Source: Bacillus infantis (GTDB lineage Bacteria > Bacillota > Bacilli > Bacillales > Cytobacillaceae). From it: a stretch of DNA of 64,000 bases. This document shows, in pieces, positions 49,075 through 57,025 of this stretch; the stretch's first letter is position 1; every line of letters starts with the position of its first letter. A program made the translations under genes and the position numbers. The DNA lies in assembly GCF_020171945.1 (NCBI RefSeq), contig NZ_JAIVAP010000006.1, forward strand, positions 224,459-288,458. Reading direction: 5' to 3'. The notes beneath the pieces were generated by a model. The model had not been told where the DNA came from. It worked only from the letters and a program-made list of their open reading frames with translations, and did no database searches.

Positions 49075-51273
49075 ATGTCTTACATACCAAAGTCTTATCG
49101 CAAATTTTTAGCAGTAGCAGCTACTGCTGCAGTGGTTACCTCTGCAGCATCTCCAGCAGCATCAGCTGCAGAAGTGAAGAAATTTCCTGATGTCAAGGAA
49201 AGCCATTGGGCAGCAAAGGAAATTCAAGCCCTGGTAAGCGCGGGGATTATTAAAGGATATGAGGATGGAACGTTTAAACCTGGACAGGCAATAATCAGAG
49301 GCCAGGCAGCCCACCTGCTGGCGGAAGCCCTTGAACTTCCTGTGCCGGCAAACCTGGAAGTATTCTCAGATGTCAGCAAAGATTCATTCTATGCTAAATC
49401 AATTGCAGCTGCTAAAGAAGCTGGCATATTTGAAGGAGCGTATGGGAAGTTCGGCCTTAAGGATGAACTGACACGTGAACAGATGGCTTCTGTATTGGTC
49501 AGAGCCTTTGATTTAAAAGATAATAATACAGAAGTTTCTTTTACAGACTGGGATAAAATTAAAGAGGTTCACCAGGAGGATGTAAAAATCCTCGCTCAGC
49601 ATGGAATTACAATTGGGATGAAGGATGGTTCGTTTGATCCAGCCAGTCCAGTAAATCGCGCTTCATTTGCAGCCTTCTTGTACCGTGCCCTGGAGAATGC
49701 CAAGAACAATGACTATTTTGAGTTATCATTAATGCATACAAATGACACACACGCTCACCTTGATTCTGTTGCAAAGAGGGCAACAGCCATAAATGAGGTA
49801 AGGGCAGAAAAGCCGGATGCTTTATTGCTTGATGCCGGCGATGTAATGTCTGGAACATTGTACTTCAATGAATATAAAGGACAAGCTGACCTTGAATTCA
49901 TGAACATGCTTGGATATGATGCCATGACATTCGGCAACCATGAATTTGATTTAGGATCAAGCCCAGAAGGACATAAAGCCTTGACTGAATTTGTAAAAGG
50001 AGCATCCTTCCCGCTTGTCAGCTCTAATGTAGATTTCTCGAAGGATGAGCTGTTTAATGGCCTTTTCCATAGCGGAGAAGTTACCGAAAAACCGGCGGAT
50101 GGCAATATCTACAATGGTATTATTAAAGAAGTAAACGGAGAGAAAATCGGTATCTTCGGATTAACGACTGCTGAAACAGCAGATATCTCCAGCCCGGAAA
50201 AAGTGGAATTCAAAAATTATATCGAAGAAGCTGAAAAGACAGTCGACGCATTTGAAGAAAAAGGGGTCGACAAAATCATTGCGCTCTCCCACCTGGGATA
50301 TGATGATAACGCTGCTTATGATAACGACCTTGAACTGGCTAAGTATGTCGACGGCATTGATGTAATAGTTGGAGGCCACAGCCATACTGAATTGGATAAG
50401 CCGGTCGTCATCATGAAGGATGAAAACGGTGCTGTGAAGGATCCTACCATCATTGTTCAAGCGTACCAGTACGGTGATTTCCTGGGAACATTGGATGTCG
50501 ACTTTGATGATGAAGGAAAAGTGGTAGGACAGGCAGGAAAATTAATCAAAGTAGCAGATCAGAAAGAAGATCCAAAGGCTGCGCAGCTGCTTAAAAAGTA
50601 CTCTGATAAAATCAGTGAAGTAAAAAACACTGAATCAGGCGGCACAGCAGTTAAGGCTCTCGCTAATCCGCGTACTGGGGAAGGCAGCACAATCAGTGTA
50701 AGAAACAGCGAAACTGAGCTTGGAAACCTAATTACGGACGGAATGCTGGATAAGGCGAAAGAATTGAAGCCGGAGACAGTGATTGCCATGCAAAATGCAG
50801 GCGGAATCCGTGCCCCAATCGATGAAGGCTCTATCACATTAGGAGATATCCTGACTGTTATGCCTTTCGGAAATACATTGGCAACAATGAAGCTGACTGG
50901 TGCAGAAATTACAGAAGCCCTGGAGCATAGTGTTAGCCAGGCTCCAAAAGAAAACGGCGGATTCCTTCACGTATCAGGATTGAAAGTGAAGTATGACAGC
51001 AGCAAGCCTGCTGGCAGCAGAGTCGTGTCAGTTGAGGTTGAGGAAAAAGAGGGCGAGTTCACTGCACTCGACAAAACAAAAGAATACACAATTGCCACAA
51101 ATGCCTTTACAGCAAAAGGCGGCGATGGATTTGACGTATTTGCTGACGCATACGCAGCAGGCCGTGTAACAGACCTCGGATTGGCTGACTGGGAAAACCT
51201 GCGTGATTACGTTGCAAAACTCAAAACAGTAGAACCAAAAGTTGAAGGCAGAATTGTAGACGTAGCAAAGTAA
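49075..51273 (+). CDS. SLH-anchored 5'-nucleotidase / metallophosphoesterase
   Basis: 732 residues. Signal peptide 1-31; three SLH domains at about 35-210 for wall attachment; a calcineurin-like metallophosphoesterase domain (MHTNDTHAHL near 222, GDVMSGT, GNHEFDLG, HLGYDD, GGHSHTEL) and a C-terminal 5'-nucleotidase domain (NAGGIRAPIDEG, FTAKGGDGFDVF), as in UshA/YfkN-type enzymes. Likely hydrolyses extracellular nucleotides to nucleosides and phosphate at the cell surface. The ATG follows TGGGGGGA; a strong terminator follows. Confidence 0.93.
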   Translation: MSYIPKSYRKFLAVAATAAVVTSAASPAASAAEVKKFPDVKESHWAAKEIQALVSAGIIKGYEDGTFKPGQAIIRGQAAHLLAEALELPVPANLEVFSDVSKDSFYAKSIAAAKEAGIFEGAYGKFGLKDELTREQMASVLVRAFDLKDNNTEVSFTDWDKIKEVHQEDVKILAQHGITIGMKDGSFDPASPVNRASFAAFLYRALENAKNNDYFELSLMHTNDTHAHLDSVAKRATAINEVRAEKPDALLLDAGDVMSGTLYFNEYKGQADLEFMNMLGYDAMTFGNHEFDLGSSPEGHKALTEFVKGASFPLVSSNVDFSKDELFNGLFHSGEVTEKPADGNIYNGIIKEVNGEKIGIFGLTTAETADISSPEKVEFKNYIEEAEKTVDAFEEKGVDKIIALSHLGYDDNAAYDNDLELAKYVDGIDVIVGGHSHTELDKPVVIMKDENGAVKDPTIIVQAYQYGDFLGTLDVDFDDEGKVVGQAGKLIKVADQKEDPKAAQLLKKYSDKISEVKNTESGGTAVKALANPRTGEGSTISVRNSETELGNLITDGMLDKAKELKPETVIAMQNAGGIRAPIDEGSITLGDILTVMPFGNTLATMKLTGAEITEALEHSVSQAPKENGGFLHVSGLKVKYDSSKPAGSRVVSVEVEEKEGEFTALDKTKEYTIATNAFTAKGGDGFDVFADAYAAGRVTDLGLADWENLRDYVAKLKTVEPKVEGRIVDVAK

Positions 51274-51303
51274 ATAATCCAAAAAGTAAACTTAAAAAAT
51301 AAC

Positions 51304-51336
51304 AAAAGGACAGCGGCACACAGCCGCTGTCCTTTT
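51304..51336 (+). terminator. intrinsic terminator after the nucleotidase gene
   Basis: Perfect 14-bp stem AAAAGGACAGCGGC / GCCGCTGTCCTTTT with a 5-base loop; can also serve the convergent gene. Confidence 0.9.
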
Positions 51337-51375
51337 CACATGCACAAAACTTATGGAGTTGTCCATTCTCGGTGT

Positions 51376-51430
51376 CAGGCACGGAGCACCGGGCTCGGAG
51401 CCAGGCACGCTGCACCAGGTACGAAGCACA
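51376..51430. repeat. three degenerate 15-bp units
   Basis: CAGGCACGGAGCACC, CAGGCACGCTGCACC and CAGGTACGAAGCACA at 51376, 51402 and 51416. Related in sequence to the GGTGCCAGGCACC palindromes elsewhere in the window. Lies just beyond the stop of the minus-strand regulator. Confidence 0.55.
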
Positions 51431-51440
51431 AGCAGGGTTT

Positions 51441-52949
51441 TTAAGCTGTTTCCCAGGTTTCGATTGGAGACATGCTGACTTTCTGGTACAGGTCGCTGAT
51501 TTCTTTATGAAGCTTGGTGTCCTCTGAGGATAGCTTCAGGAGGAGCTGCATATCATTCAATGCATCGGAAATTTCCCTTAAATGCAAGTGCTGCTTATAG
51601 GTCAGGTTTAGCAGTCTGATGATGGACAGCTCCAAATCCCGCCGGTAGTCATCTGCCCATTTGGCCTTGAACTGAGGCAGCAGCTTTGCCGGGATTTTGC
51701 CCGCTGCTTTTGCTTTTAAAACCTTCATTGCAGCCCAGTCCTCTGCTTCCAGCGCCTGGTCCAGCAGACGGCTGAACTGAAGGGCGTCAATATCTATATC
51801 CCGATTTATCGATATAATATTGTTCTCGATCGTGAAAGGATCCGGGATTCCTCCTCCTTGAAAGATCTTGCGCAGGTGAGTCAGGCTGACGCGAAGCTGA
51901 TTTTGGGCATTGGCAACCGGAAGTCCAGGCCAAAAAATCTCTGTCAGGATATTTCTTGAAACCGGTCCGTGAAGGCTCAGATAAGCGAGAATTTCCTTTG
52001 CCTTCCGCTGGTTCCATTTTCCTTCAATCACCGTATTGCCGGCTGTCACCTTAAATTCATCAAGCATAAAGAGATGGATTTTATCCTCATTAGGAGGTGG
52101 TGTCTCAAACGCAGCCTCCAATTGGAGAAGCAGTTTTTGGGTGTAAGAGCTTCCCGCTTCAGGCTTCACTTCGGCCATTACTGCCGGGCTGGCCAAAAAC
52201 TCACGGCATTTGGCCACAGTCAATTCAGGCTGATCCAGTTGGATTAAATGGGAAGCGGAAGGGATGATATATTTTCTGCTCTGCCTGATATAGTCGCTGC
52301 TTAGCATGACGAGGGAGGCTGGATAGAAGTGATCAAATTCCCCGGCCAAAAATAAAACAGGTATATTCATATGTCTAAAATTAATGATTGAATGCCCGGA
52401 TATTAATTCCCTTGCCAAAGAATATGTATACAAATCAAGCCTCGAGCAGGCATCCTTTAACAGAAAATAATTGGATCCAATCGATTTATAAAGGAGATGG
52501 CTGATCCAAAAATCTGAAAGCCCTTCTTTGTCCAGAAGCGGCAAGCTATCCTCTGAGGGGGCTTTTCTGATGCAATCAGCCAAATTTACGGCAGGGGTTG
52601 AAAAGACAATGAACGAAAGGATGCTGTCCGGGTTCAGTTCCTGCCATTGGGAGCCAAAGTACGCCCCCAGGCCCTGCCCGACAAAGTGGAAACAAGTGGA
52701 ACGTGTCTCTGCCAGGATAGATTCGAAATCCATATTTAAAGTATTCCATTCCAGAGTTCCCTCTGCAGCGCTGCTGTGCCCGTGCCCTCTAAAGTCAAAT
52801 GTTATAGTGTGATAGTTTGCCAACTGTGGAAGAATAAGCTTCCAAACAGTGCTGTCAAGACCCAGTCCGTGTGCGAGGACCAAGGTCTCAGCATCCGGGT
52901 TGGCTGATCTATTCAACTCAAAGCTTATTCCTCGTTTAGTCGTCTTCAT
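51441..52949 (-). CDS. alpha/beta-hydrolase-like sensor fused to a SARP/BTAD-type DNA-binding domain
   Basis: 502 residues with two parts. Residues 1-255 have an alpha/beta-hydrolase fold: oxyanion-region AHGLG, DFRGHGHS, an acid candidate D206 (AGEFDHFYP) and H234 (SASHLIQLDQP). The nucleophile elbow reads GQGLG (91-95), with Gly at the position of the catalytic Ser, so hydrolysis is unlikely. Residues 293-382 are an OmpR-type winged helix (KWNQRKAKEILAYLSLHG, FWPGLP, RVSLTHLRKIF), followed by a bacterial transcriptional activation (BTAD) helical domain to about 490. The N-terminal part may be a ligand sensor. It is divergent from the riboswitch-controlled gene at 53315. Confidence 0.88.
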   Translation of the reverse strand: MKTTKRGISFELNRSANPDAETLVLAHGLGLDSTVWKLILPQLANYHTITFDFRGHGHSSAAEGTLEWNTLNMDFESILAETRSTCFHFVGQGLGAYFGSQWQELNPDSILSFIVFSTPAVNLADCIRKAPSEDSLPLLDKEGLSDFWISHLLYKSIGSNYFLLKDACSRLDLYTYSLARELISGHSIINFRHMNIPVLFLAGEFDHFYPASLVMLSSDYIRQSRKYIIPSASHLIQLDQPELTVAKCREFLASPAVMAEVKPEAGSSYTQKLLLQLEAAFETPPPNEDKIHLFMLDEFKVTAGNTVIEGKWNQRKAKEILAYLSLHGPVSRNILTEIFWPGLPVANAQNQLRVSLTHLRKIFQGGGIPDPFTIENNIISINRDIDIDALQFSRLLDQALEAEDWAAMKVLKAKAAGKIPAKLLPQFKAKWADDYRRDLELSIIRLLNLTYKQHLHLREISDALNDMQLLLKLSSEDTKLHKEISDLYQKVSMSPIETWETA

Positions 52950-53092
52950 GTTGTCCTCCGATGGTTCATTTTGGTAAAAGTTATTAACTTTATTATCGGC
53001 ATAACTTTACCTTTTTTTAGAAAAAATAAAACTTTAGAATATAGAGGTTCAGAAACTTTTGGCCTATTTTTTAAACTATGTCTTTTCTGTGA

Positions 53093-53121
53093 TTGAAATA
53101 CAAGGACAAAAGTAATATGAT
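53093..53121 (+). promoter_or_regulatory. sigma-A promoter of the first riboswitch unit
   Basis: TTGAAA, 17-base spacer, TATGAT. Transcription would start near 53129, about 12 bases before the aptamer. Confidence 0.7.
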
Positions 53122-53140
53122 AATAGTATGAAAATTGAAA

Positions 53141-53214
53141 AAGGCAAACTTATTGAAAAGTAGGGACGCAAAGCCGCGAGTCTAAGGCGCAAGCTATGAT
53201 CGTCGGGCTGCCAG
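53141..53214 (+). promoter_or_regulatory. cyclic-di-GMP-I (GEMM-I) riboswitch 1
   Basis: Diagnostic GEMM-I blocks in order: GGCAAAC, a GAAA tetraloop (ATTGAAAAG), GGGACGCAAAGCC, TCTAAGG, ATGATCGTCGGGCTGCC. The closing GGC / GCC forms P1. Downstream at 53232-53264 a hairpin (AGCTTTGAA / TTTCAGAGCT) with no T run may belong to the expression platform. Controls the 75-residue gene at 53315. Confidence 0.9.
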
Positions 53215-53314
53215 GGTGATAACGTGGAATAGCTTTGAATCTAATTCTTAGTACTTTCAGAGCTAATCGGCCGAACCTTTTGGCGCAGTTACTGGAAGGA
53301 AAGGATGAGAAAAC

Positions 53315-53542
53315 ATGAGTTTTTTTGGTACAGCGGAGTTTTTTGAGGAGCAGCTGAGAAAGGCTGCAGAGAGCGGAAAGAATCTCTCAGTGAGCATATC
53401 ACAGCTTGAGCAGGAGCTGAATTATAATTTCATCTGTACAGACAGCCTCCGCAAGGAATGCCTGGCCAACCTGATGGCTGCAGGCAGGAAGATCGATCGC
53501 CAGCTGTCATCATATAGCGAAAAACATGCTGCAGTTGTGTAG
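53315..53542 (+). CDS. 75-residue unknown protein under a c-di-GMP riboswitch
   Basis: 75 residues, soluble and mostly helical, with no signal peptide or membrane span and no family I recognise. GGAAAGGATGAG precedes the ATG. A strong terminator follows, so this is a one-gene c-di-GMP-controlled unit. Its small size and the SinI-like neighbour suggest a regulatory peptide, but that is only inference. Confidence 0.75.
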   Translation: MSFFGTAEFFEEQLRKAAESGKNLSVSISQLEQELNYNFICTDSLRKECLANLMAAGRKIDRQLSSYSEKHAAVV

Positions 53543-53543
53543 C

Positions 53544-53587
53544 AAAAAAAGAGAGTGGAGGAATTATTCCTTCACTCTCTTTTTTCT
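53544..53587 (+). terminator. intrinsic terminator after the 75-residue gene
   Basis: AAAAAAGAGAGTG / CACTCTCTTTTTT stem extended by AGGAA / TTCCT, then T residues. Confidence 0.93.
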
Positions 53588-53610
53588 ATTTGCTGATCAG
53601 GTTGCAAATG

Positions 53611-53718
53611 GGTGACAGGCACCTGAATATTCTGAATTCGGCCGAAAATTAATTCTCCATCTTAGCCGCAGCCTTTTTTTGCACGCTGGTTCGACAAATT
53701 ACGGGAGGCAAATGTCAC
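53611..53718. repeat. pair of REP-like elements in inverted orientation
   Basis: GGTGACAGGCACCT at 53611-53624 and a diverged TTCGACAAATTACGGGAGG...TGTCAC at 53690-53718. The second contains TTCGACAAA, whose reverse complement is a perfect Spo0A box, about 90 bases upstream of riboswitch 2. Confidence 0.7.
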
Positions 53719-53789
53719 TATTTGTTACCAAAAAAAGGTTTATTATTATCTTTATAAAGGGTAGATATACCCATCTTTAAATTTTGTGA

Positions 53790-53870
53790 AATGCAAACTT
53801 ATTGAAAAATAAGGGCGCAAAGCCTCGGGTCTAAGGTTCCATAGGGCTATGATGGCCGGGCTGCCGCATT
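53790..53870 (+). promoter_or_regulatory. cyclic-di-GMP-I (GEMM-I) riboswitch 2, controlling a SinI-like gene
   Basis: GEMM-I blocks: ATGCAAAC, GAAA tetraloop (ATTGAAAAAT), GGGCGCAAAGCC, GTCTAAGG, ATGATGGCCGGGCTGCC. P1 is AATGC (53790-53794) pairing with GCATT (53866-53870). The ribosome binding site AGGAG (53871-53875) begins at the next base after P1, so ligand-dependent P1 closure is positioned to alter translation start. Confidence 0.9.
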
Positions 53871-53884
53871 AGGAGACTGTTGAG

Positions 53885-54037
53885 ATGGGGTTGCCGGAAA
53901 AGGTTGATAGGGATTGGCTTGAATTGATCTTAGAAGCAAAGAGCAGCGGGATTTCATTAGAGGAAATCCATAGCTTCATCAATGGCACTCACCTATATTG
54001 GAGTTCAGCACAGAATGAAGAGAAGGGAGATAATTAA
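53885..54037 (+). CDS. SinI-family antirepressor
   Basis: 50 residues. The core DRDWLELILEAKSSGISLEE and following IHSFI matches B. subtilis SinI (D-x-x-W-x-E-L-x-x-E-A-K-x-x-x-I-S-x-E-E-I). SinI binds and inactivates SinR, the repressor of biofilm matrix genes. The C-terminal tail is polar and variable. The ATG is 9 bases after AGGAG. No sinR lies beside it; the partner must be elsewhere. It is too short for many gene callers. Confidence 0.85.
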   Translation: MGLPEKVDRDWLELILEAKSSGISLEEIHSFINGTHLYWSSAQNEEKGDN

Positions 54038-54072
54038 CAAGGGACAGCGGTTGACTATACATAATGTGACTG

Positions 54073-54107
54073 TAGTGTTAAATCTAACGGTTTAACACTA
54101 TTTTTTT
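54073..54107 (+). terminator. intrinsic terminator after the SinI-like gene
   Basis: TAGTGTTAAA / TTTAACACTA stem with an 8-base loop, then seven T. Confidence 0.92.
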
Positions 54108-54117
54108 GCATACATAC

Positions 54118-54150
54118 TTTTCGACAATATTCGGGAGGTGCCTGTCACCC
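54118..54150 (+). repeat. REP-like element
   Basis: TTTTCGACAATATTCGGGAGG followed by TGCCTGTCACCC begins at 54118; the clearest intact copy of the family. The rest of the gap to 54355 shows no supported gene. Confidence 0.75.
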
Positions 54151-54355
54151 GCTTCTGCAGTCACCATTCTCTACGCCTCAAGACCTACCCAATCTTACAG
54201 TCCTGGTCTATGGAAAAGAGGAGTTTTATCGTGTATTGTTGAATTAAATAAGATAATCTTACTTTTTCTGTCAGGCGGAGAGTTTGGGTGAAACCTATCC
54301 CCTCTTCATCCGTATGTACTGGTAAAGCAGGATTTTATGTCAGGAGTCGATATGA

Positions 54356-55012
54356 ATGAACCGGATTGTTTCGTTTCTTATAGGCACAGTACTGGCTGTC
54401 CCGCTCGCCGGGTCGGTCTGGACGGTCAGCTATTTCGGATTTGACCAGACGTTTTTCTTATCTGGGCTGATAGCAGGCGGAGCGGCCGCGCTGGTGTATC
54501 TATCCGCATTCCAGATCGGGCATGTCCGTTTCCTTAGGAAGCACGGGCTGACGCGAAGGGAATACAAGTATATTAAGACAAACCTTGCAGAAGGGAAAAA
54601 GAAAATTTCCCGCCTGCACAAATCATTGTTTGCGATCCGCCATCTTCCTTCTTTGAAGCAGCGGATTGAATTGATGAGGATCACAAGGAAGATTTACAGG
54701 CTGACGAAGAAAGAGCCGAAGCGTTTTTACCAGGCGGAACGGTTTTATTTTTCCCATCTGGATTCACTGGTGGAAATGACCGAGAAATATGTTTTCCTTT
54801 CCACCCAGCCGAAGAAGAACCTTGAAATCGACCAGTCGCTGCTGGAAACCCGAAGGACCATCAATGAACTCTCCCAGACAGTGGAGAAGGATTTATACGA
54901 AGTGATTTCCAATGATATTGATAACCTTAACTTTGAAATAGACGTGGCAAAAAACTCGATCAAAACATGGAAGGAAAACCGATTACCTGAAGAAAGCAGG
55001 AGGCTGAAATGA
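54356..55012 (+). CDS. xpaC: XpaC-like 5-bromo-4-chloroindolyl phosphate hydrolysis family protein
   Basis: 218 residues: two N-terminal membrane spans (about 5-22 and 33-50), then a long basic helical cytoplasmic region. It matches the XpaC family, named from a phosphate-indolyl hydrolysis phenotype but of unknown biochemical role. Coupled to telA by a 4-base overlap (ATGA), as the B. subtilis xpaC-yaaN pair. Confidence 0.85.
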   Translation: MNRIVSFLIGTVLAVPLAGSVWTVSYFGFDQTFFLSGLIAGGAAALVYLSAFQIGHVRFLRKHGLTRREYKYIKTNLAEGKKKISRLHKSLFAIRHLPSLKQRIELMRITRKIYRLTKKEPKRFYQAERFYFSHLDSLVEMTEKYVFLSTQPKKNLEIDQSLLETRRTINELSQTVEKDLYEVISNDIDNLNFEIDVAKNSIKTWKENRLPEESRRLK

Positions 55013-56181
55013 GCGAACAAAACCCATCATTAACGAAAAAGACGAGCAGTCTTATGGATGATATCCTTGCCGATCCATTTGGCGACATGAATGGCGGACC
55101 TGCCCTGGAGCTTGCGAAGGAACAAAAACAGGTAAAGCTCATAGACGTAATCCCGGAGGAAAACCGGGCACGCGCCTATCAGATCGCCGAGCAGATCGAT
55201 CCGCGCAACCACCAGGCCATGATTGCCTATGGGACCCAGGCTCAGACAAAGCTGCTCACCTTCTCGCACAGCATGCTCGAGCATGTCCAAAAGAAGGATA
55301 TCGGCGAGGTCGGTGACATCATCAATGACCTGATGAAGCGACTCAATGACATGAACCCGGATGAATTGAAGCAGGGCAAGCAGTCGCTGTTTTCCCGCAT
55401 GTTTGGAAAAATATCCGATTCTGTCCAGGAGATCCTCTCCAAATATCAAAAGACAGGCGCCCAGATCGACCGGATCAGCGTAAAGCTGGACCGCAGCAAA
55501 AATGTCCTTTTATCTGATATCCATATGCTCGAGAAGTTATATGATACGAACAAGGAGTATTTCCACGCTCTCAATGTCTATATTGCAGCGGGCGAAATCA
55601 AGCTCGAGGAGCTTCATGAGCAGACAATCCCGCAGATGAGGAAGGAAGCGGAAGCATCAGGCGACCAGATGAAATTCCAGGAAGTCAATGATATGCTTCA
55701 GTTTGCGGACAGGCTGGACAAGAGGCTGTACGATCTGAAGCTGAGCCGGGAAATAACGATTCAATCCGCTCCGCAGATCCGCCTGATCCAAAACACCAAC
55801 CAGGCCCTTGTCGAAAAAATTCAGGCATCCATCAACACCGCCATCCCCCTGTGGAAAAACCAGGTGGCGATTGCCTTGACCCTTATCCGCCAGCGCCATG
55901 CGGTTGAAGCCCAGAAGCAGGTTTCAAAAACAACAAATGAGCTGCTATTGAAAAACGCGGAAATGCTGAAAACCAATACCATTGAAACCGCCAAGGAAAA
56001 TGAGCGCGGCCTCGTGGATATTGAAACGCTCAAGAAAACCCAGGAAAACCTTATTTCCACACTGGAAGAAACACTCCGGATCCAGGAGGAGGGCCGCAAT
56101 AAGCGGCGCCAGGCAGAAAGTGACCTGGCTTCCATGGAAAATGAACTGCGCCAGAAGCTGCTTGATATAAAAAGTTCGTAA
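55009..56181 (+). CDS. telA: TelA/YaaN toxic-anion-resistance family protein
   Basis: 390 residues, soluble and almost all helical with coiled-coil stretches, matching the TelA (PF05816) family linked to tellurite and envelope-stress or lantibiotic tolerance in Firmicutes. Overlaps xpaC by 4 bases; followed by a terminator at its stop codon. Confidence 0.9.
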   Translation: MSEQNPSLTKKTSSLMDDILADPFGDMNGGPALELAKEQKQVKLIDVIPEENRARAYQIAEQIDPRNHQAMIAYGTQAQTKLLTFSHSMLEHVQKKDIGEVGDIINDLMKRLNDMNPDELKQGKQSLFSRMFGKISDSVQEILSKYQKTGAQIDRISVKLDRSKNVLLSDIHMLEKLYDTNKEYFHALNVYIAAGEIKLEELHEQTIPQMRKEAEASGDQMKFQEVNDMLQFADRLDKRLYDLKLSREITIQSAPQIRLIQNTNQALVEKIQASINTAIPLWKNQVAIALTLIRQRHAVEAQKQVSKTTNELLLKNAEMLKTNTIETAKENERGLVDIETLKKTQENLISTLEETLRIQEEGRNKRRQAESDLASMENELRQKLLDIKSS

Positions 56182-56205
56182 AAGCCTGCACTGCAGGCTT
56201 TTTTA
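56180..56205 (+). terminator. intrinsic terminator after telA
   Basis: AAAAGCCTGCA / TGCAGGCTTTT perfect stem, then T residues. Confidence 0.9.
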
Positions 56206-56426
56206 TTTTGCTAATTAGGTTTATTTTCTGTTGGTTAGGGTAATTATCCACTAGTCCTCGATAAGTGCCAATTTTTGTATATACATAAAAGGGGCCATAT
56301 GTCACCCACTTTTGCTGGTAAAATGGATATTTTCTTAAGGAAATTTGACAAAATACCGCAAAATAGGACAAAAGTCTGTTAATATGGTAAAGGATTTACC
56401 GATATTAAAGGCGTATGTCTTTTCTA

Positions 56427-56502
56427 AGGGCAAAATCACTGAAAAGTGATGACGCAAAGCTAAAGGGGCCTCTGCCAAATCGGCAACGCCAGCCAGCTGC
56501 CA
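56427..56502 (+). promoter_or_regulatory. cyclic-di-GMP-I (GEMM-I) riboswitch 3
   Basis: Blocks: GGGCAAAA, TCACTGAAAAGTGA stem with GAAA loop, TGACGCAAAGCTA, AGGGGCC, a small hairpin TGCC/GGCA, then GCCAGCCAGCTGCC closing P1. A different GEMM-I subtype from the first two (GCTA and CAGCCAGCTGCC variants). The ribosome binding site GAAGGAG starts 9 bases later. Confidence 0.9.
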
Positions 56503-56527
56503 TCATACTAGAAGGAGTTTTGAGTTG

Positions 56528-56662
56528 ATGTCTAAATATTGGATGACACCTGAGGAAATACAGAAGAAGAAAGCAAGAAACAAAATGCTATTATACGTAT
56601 CTTTTTTTACAGCTACAATTTTAATCAGTGCGATTGTGACCTTGCTTGCCAATCAAATTTAA
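56528..56662 (+). CDS. 44-residue single-span membrane peptide under a c-di-GMP riboswitch
   Basis: MSKYWMTPEEIQKKKARNKM forms a charged N-terminus, followed by one hydrophobic span (about residues 21-41) and a short tail. The ATG at 56528 (or the TTG just before) follows GGAG. No family recognised. It is closed by its own terminator, so it is another one-gene c-di-GMP unit. Confidence 0.75.
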   Translation: MSKYWMTPEEIQKKKARNKMLLYVSFFTATILISAIVTLLANQI

Positions 56663-56678
56663 TCAGCATAGTAAAAGA

Positions 56679-56704
56679 ATGGCCTCTCTGGAGGCCATTT
56701 TTTT
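56679..56704 (+). terminator. intrinsic terminator after the 44-residue gene
   Basis: AATGGCCTC / GAGGCCATT stem with a 3-base loop, then six T. Confidence 0.92.
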
Positions 56705-57025
56705 GTCTCCATATAAGTGGCGGTGTTTTTGGCTGCTTTCTTTTGACTTTTCTCTCCAGTCTGTCCGCAGTGGCTTCAGCCATCGAATCCCCGATATTCG
56801 GTTTGTTTAGCCATTCACCATGCCTTTGTCGAACAAATCCTCCCATCTGTCCAGGACGATAGTCATTGTTCTGGCGTCGGATGAGCCTTGACTAGGTCCT
56901 CTTTGGTATAGACATCTATACACTTATTTCGTTAACCTAAAGATGTAATTATTTGAATTTTTAAACTAAAGGAGGAGGGCAGAAGAAAATCCGTTCTGTT
57001 CAGAGATGATAAAAGGAGGAATAAG
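56705..57025. other. 321-bp gap before the peptidoglycan-recycling genes
   Basis: No gene. TTTGTCGAA at 56825-56833 is a perfect Spo0A-box match. AAGGAGGAGGG (56970-56980) is a ribosome-binding-site-like sequence without a start. The promoter of the downstream unit is probably here but I cannot fix it. Confidence 0.4.
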
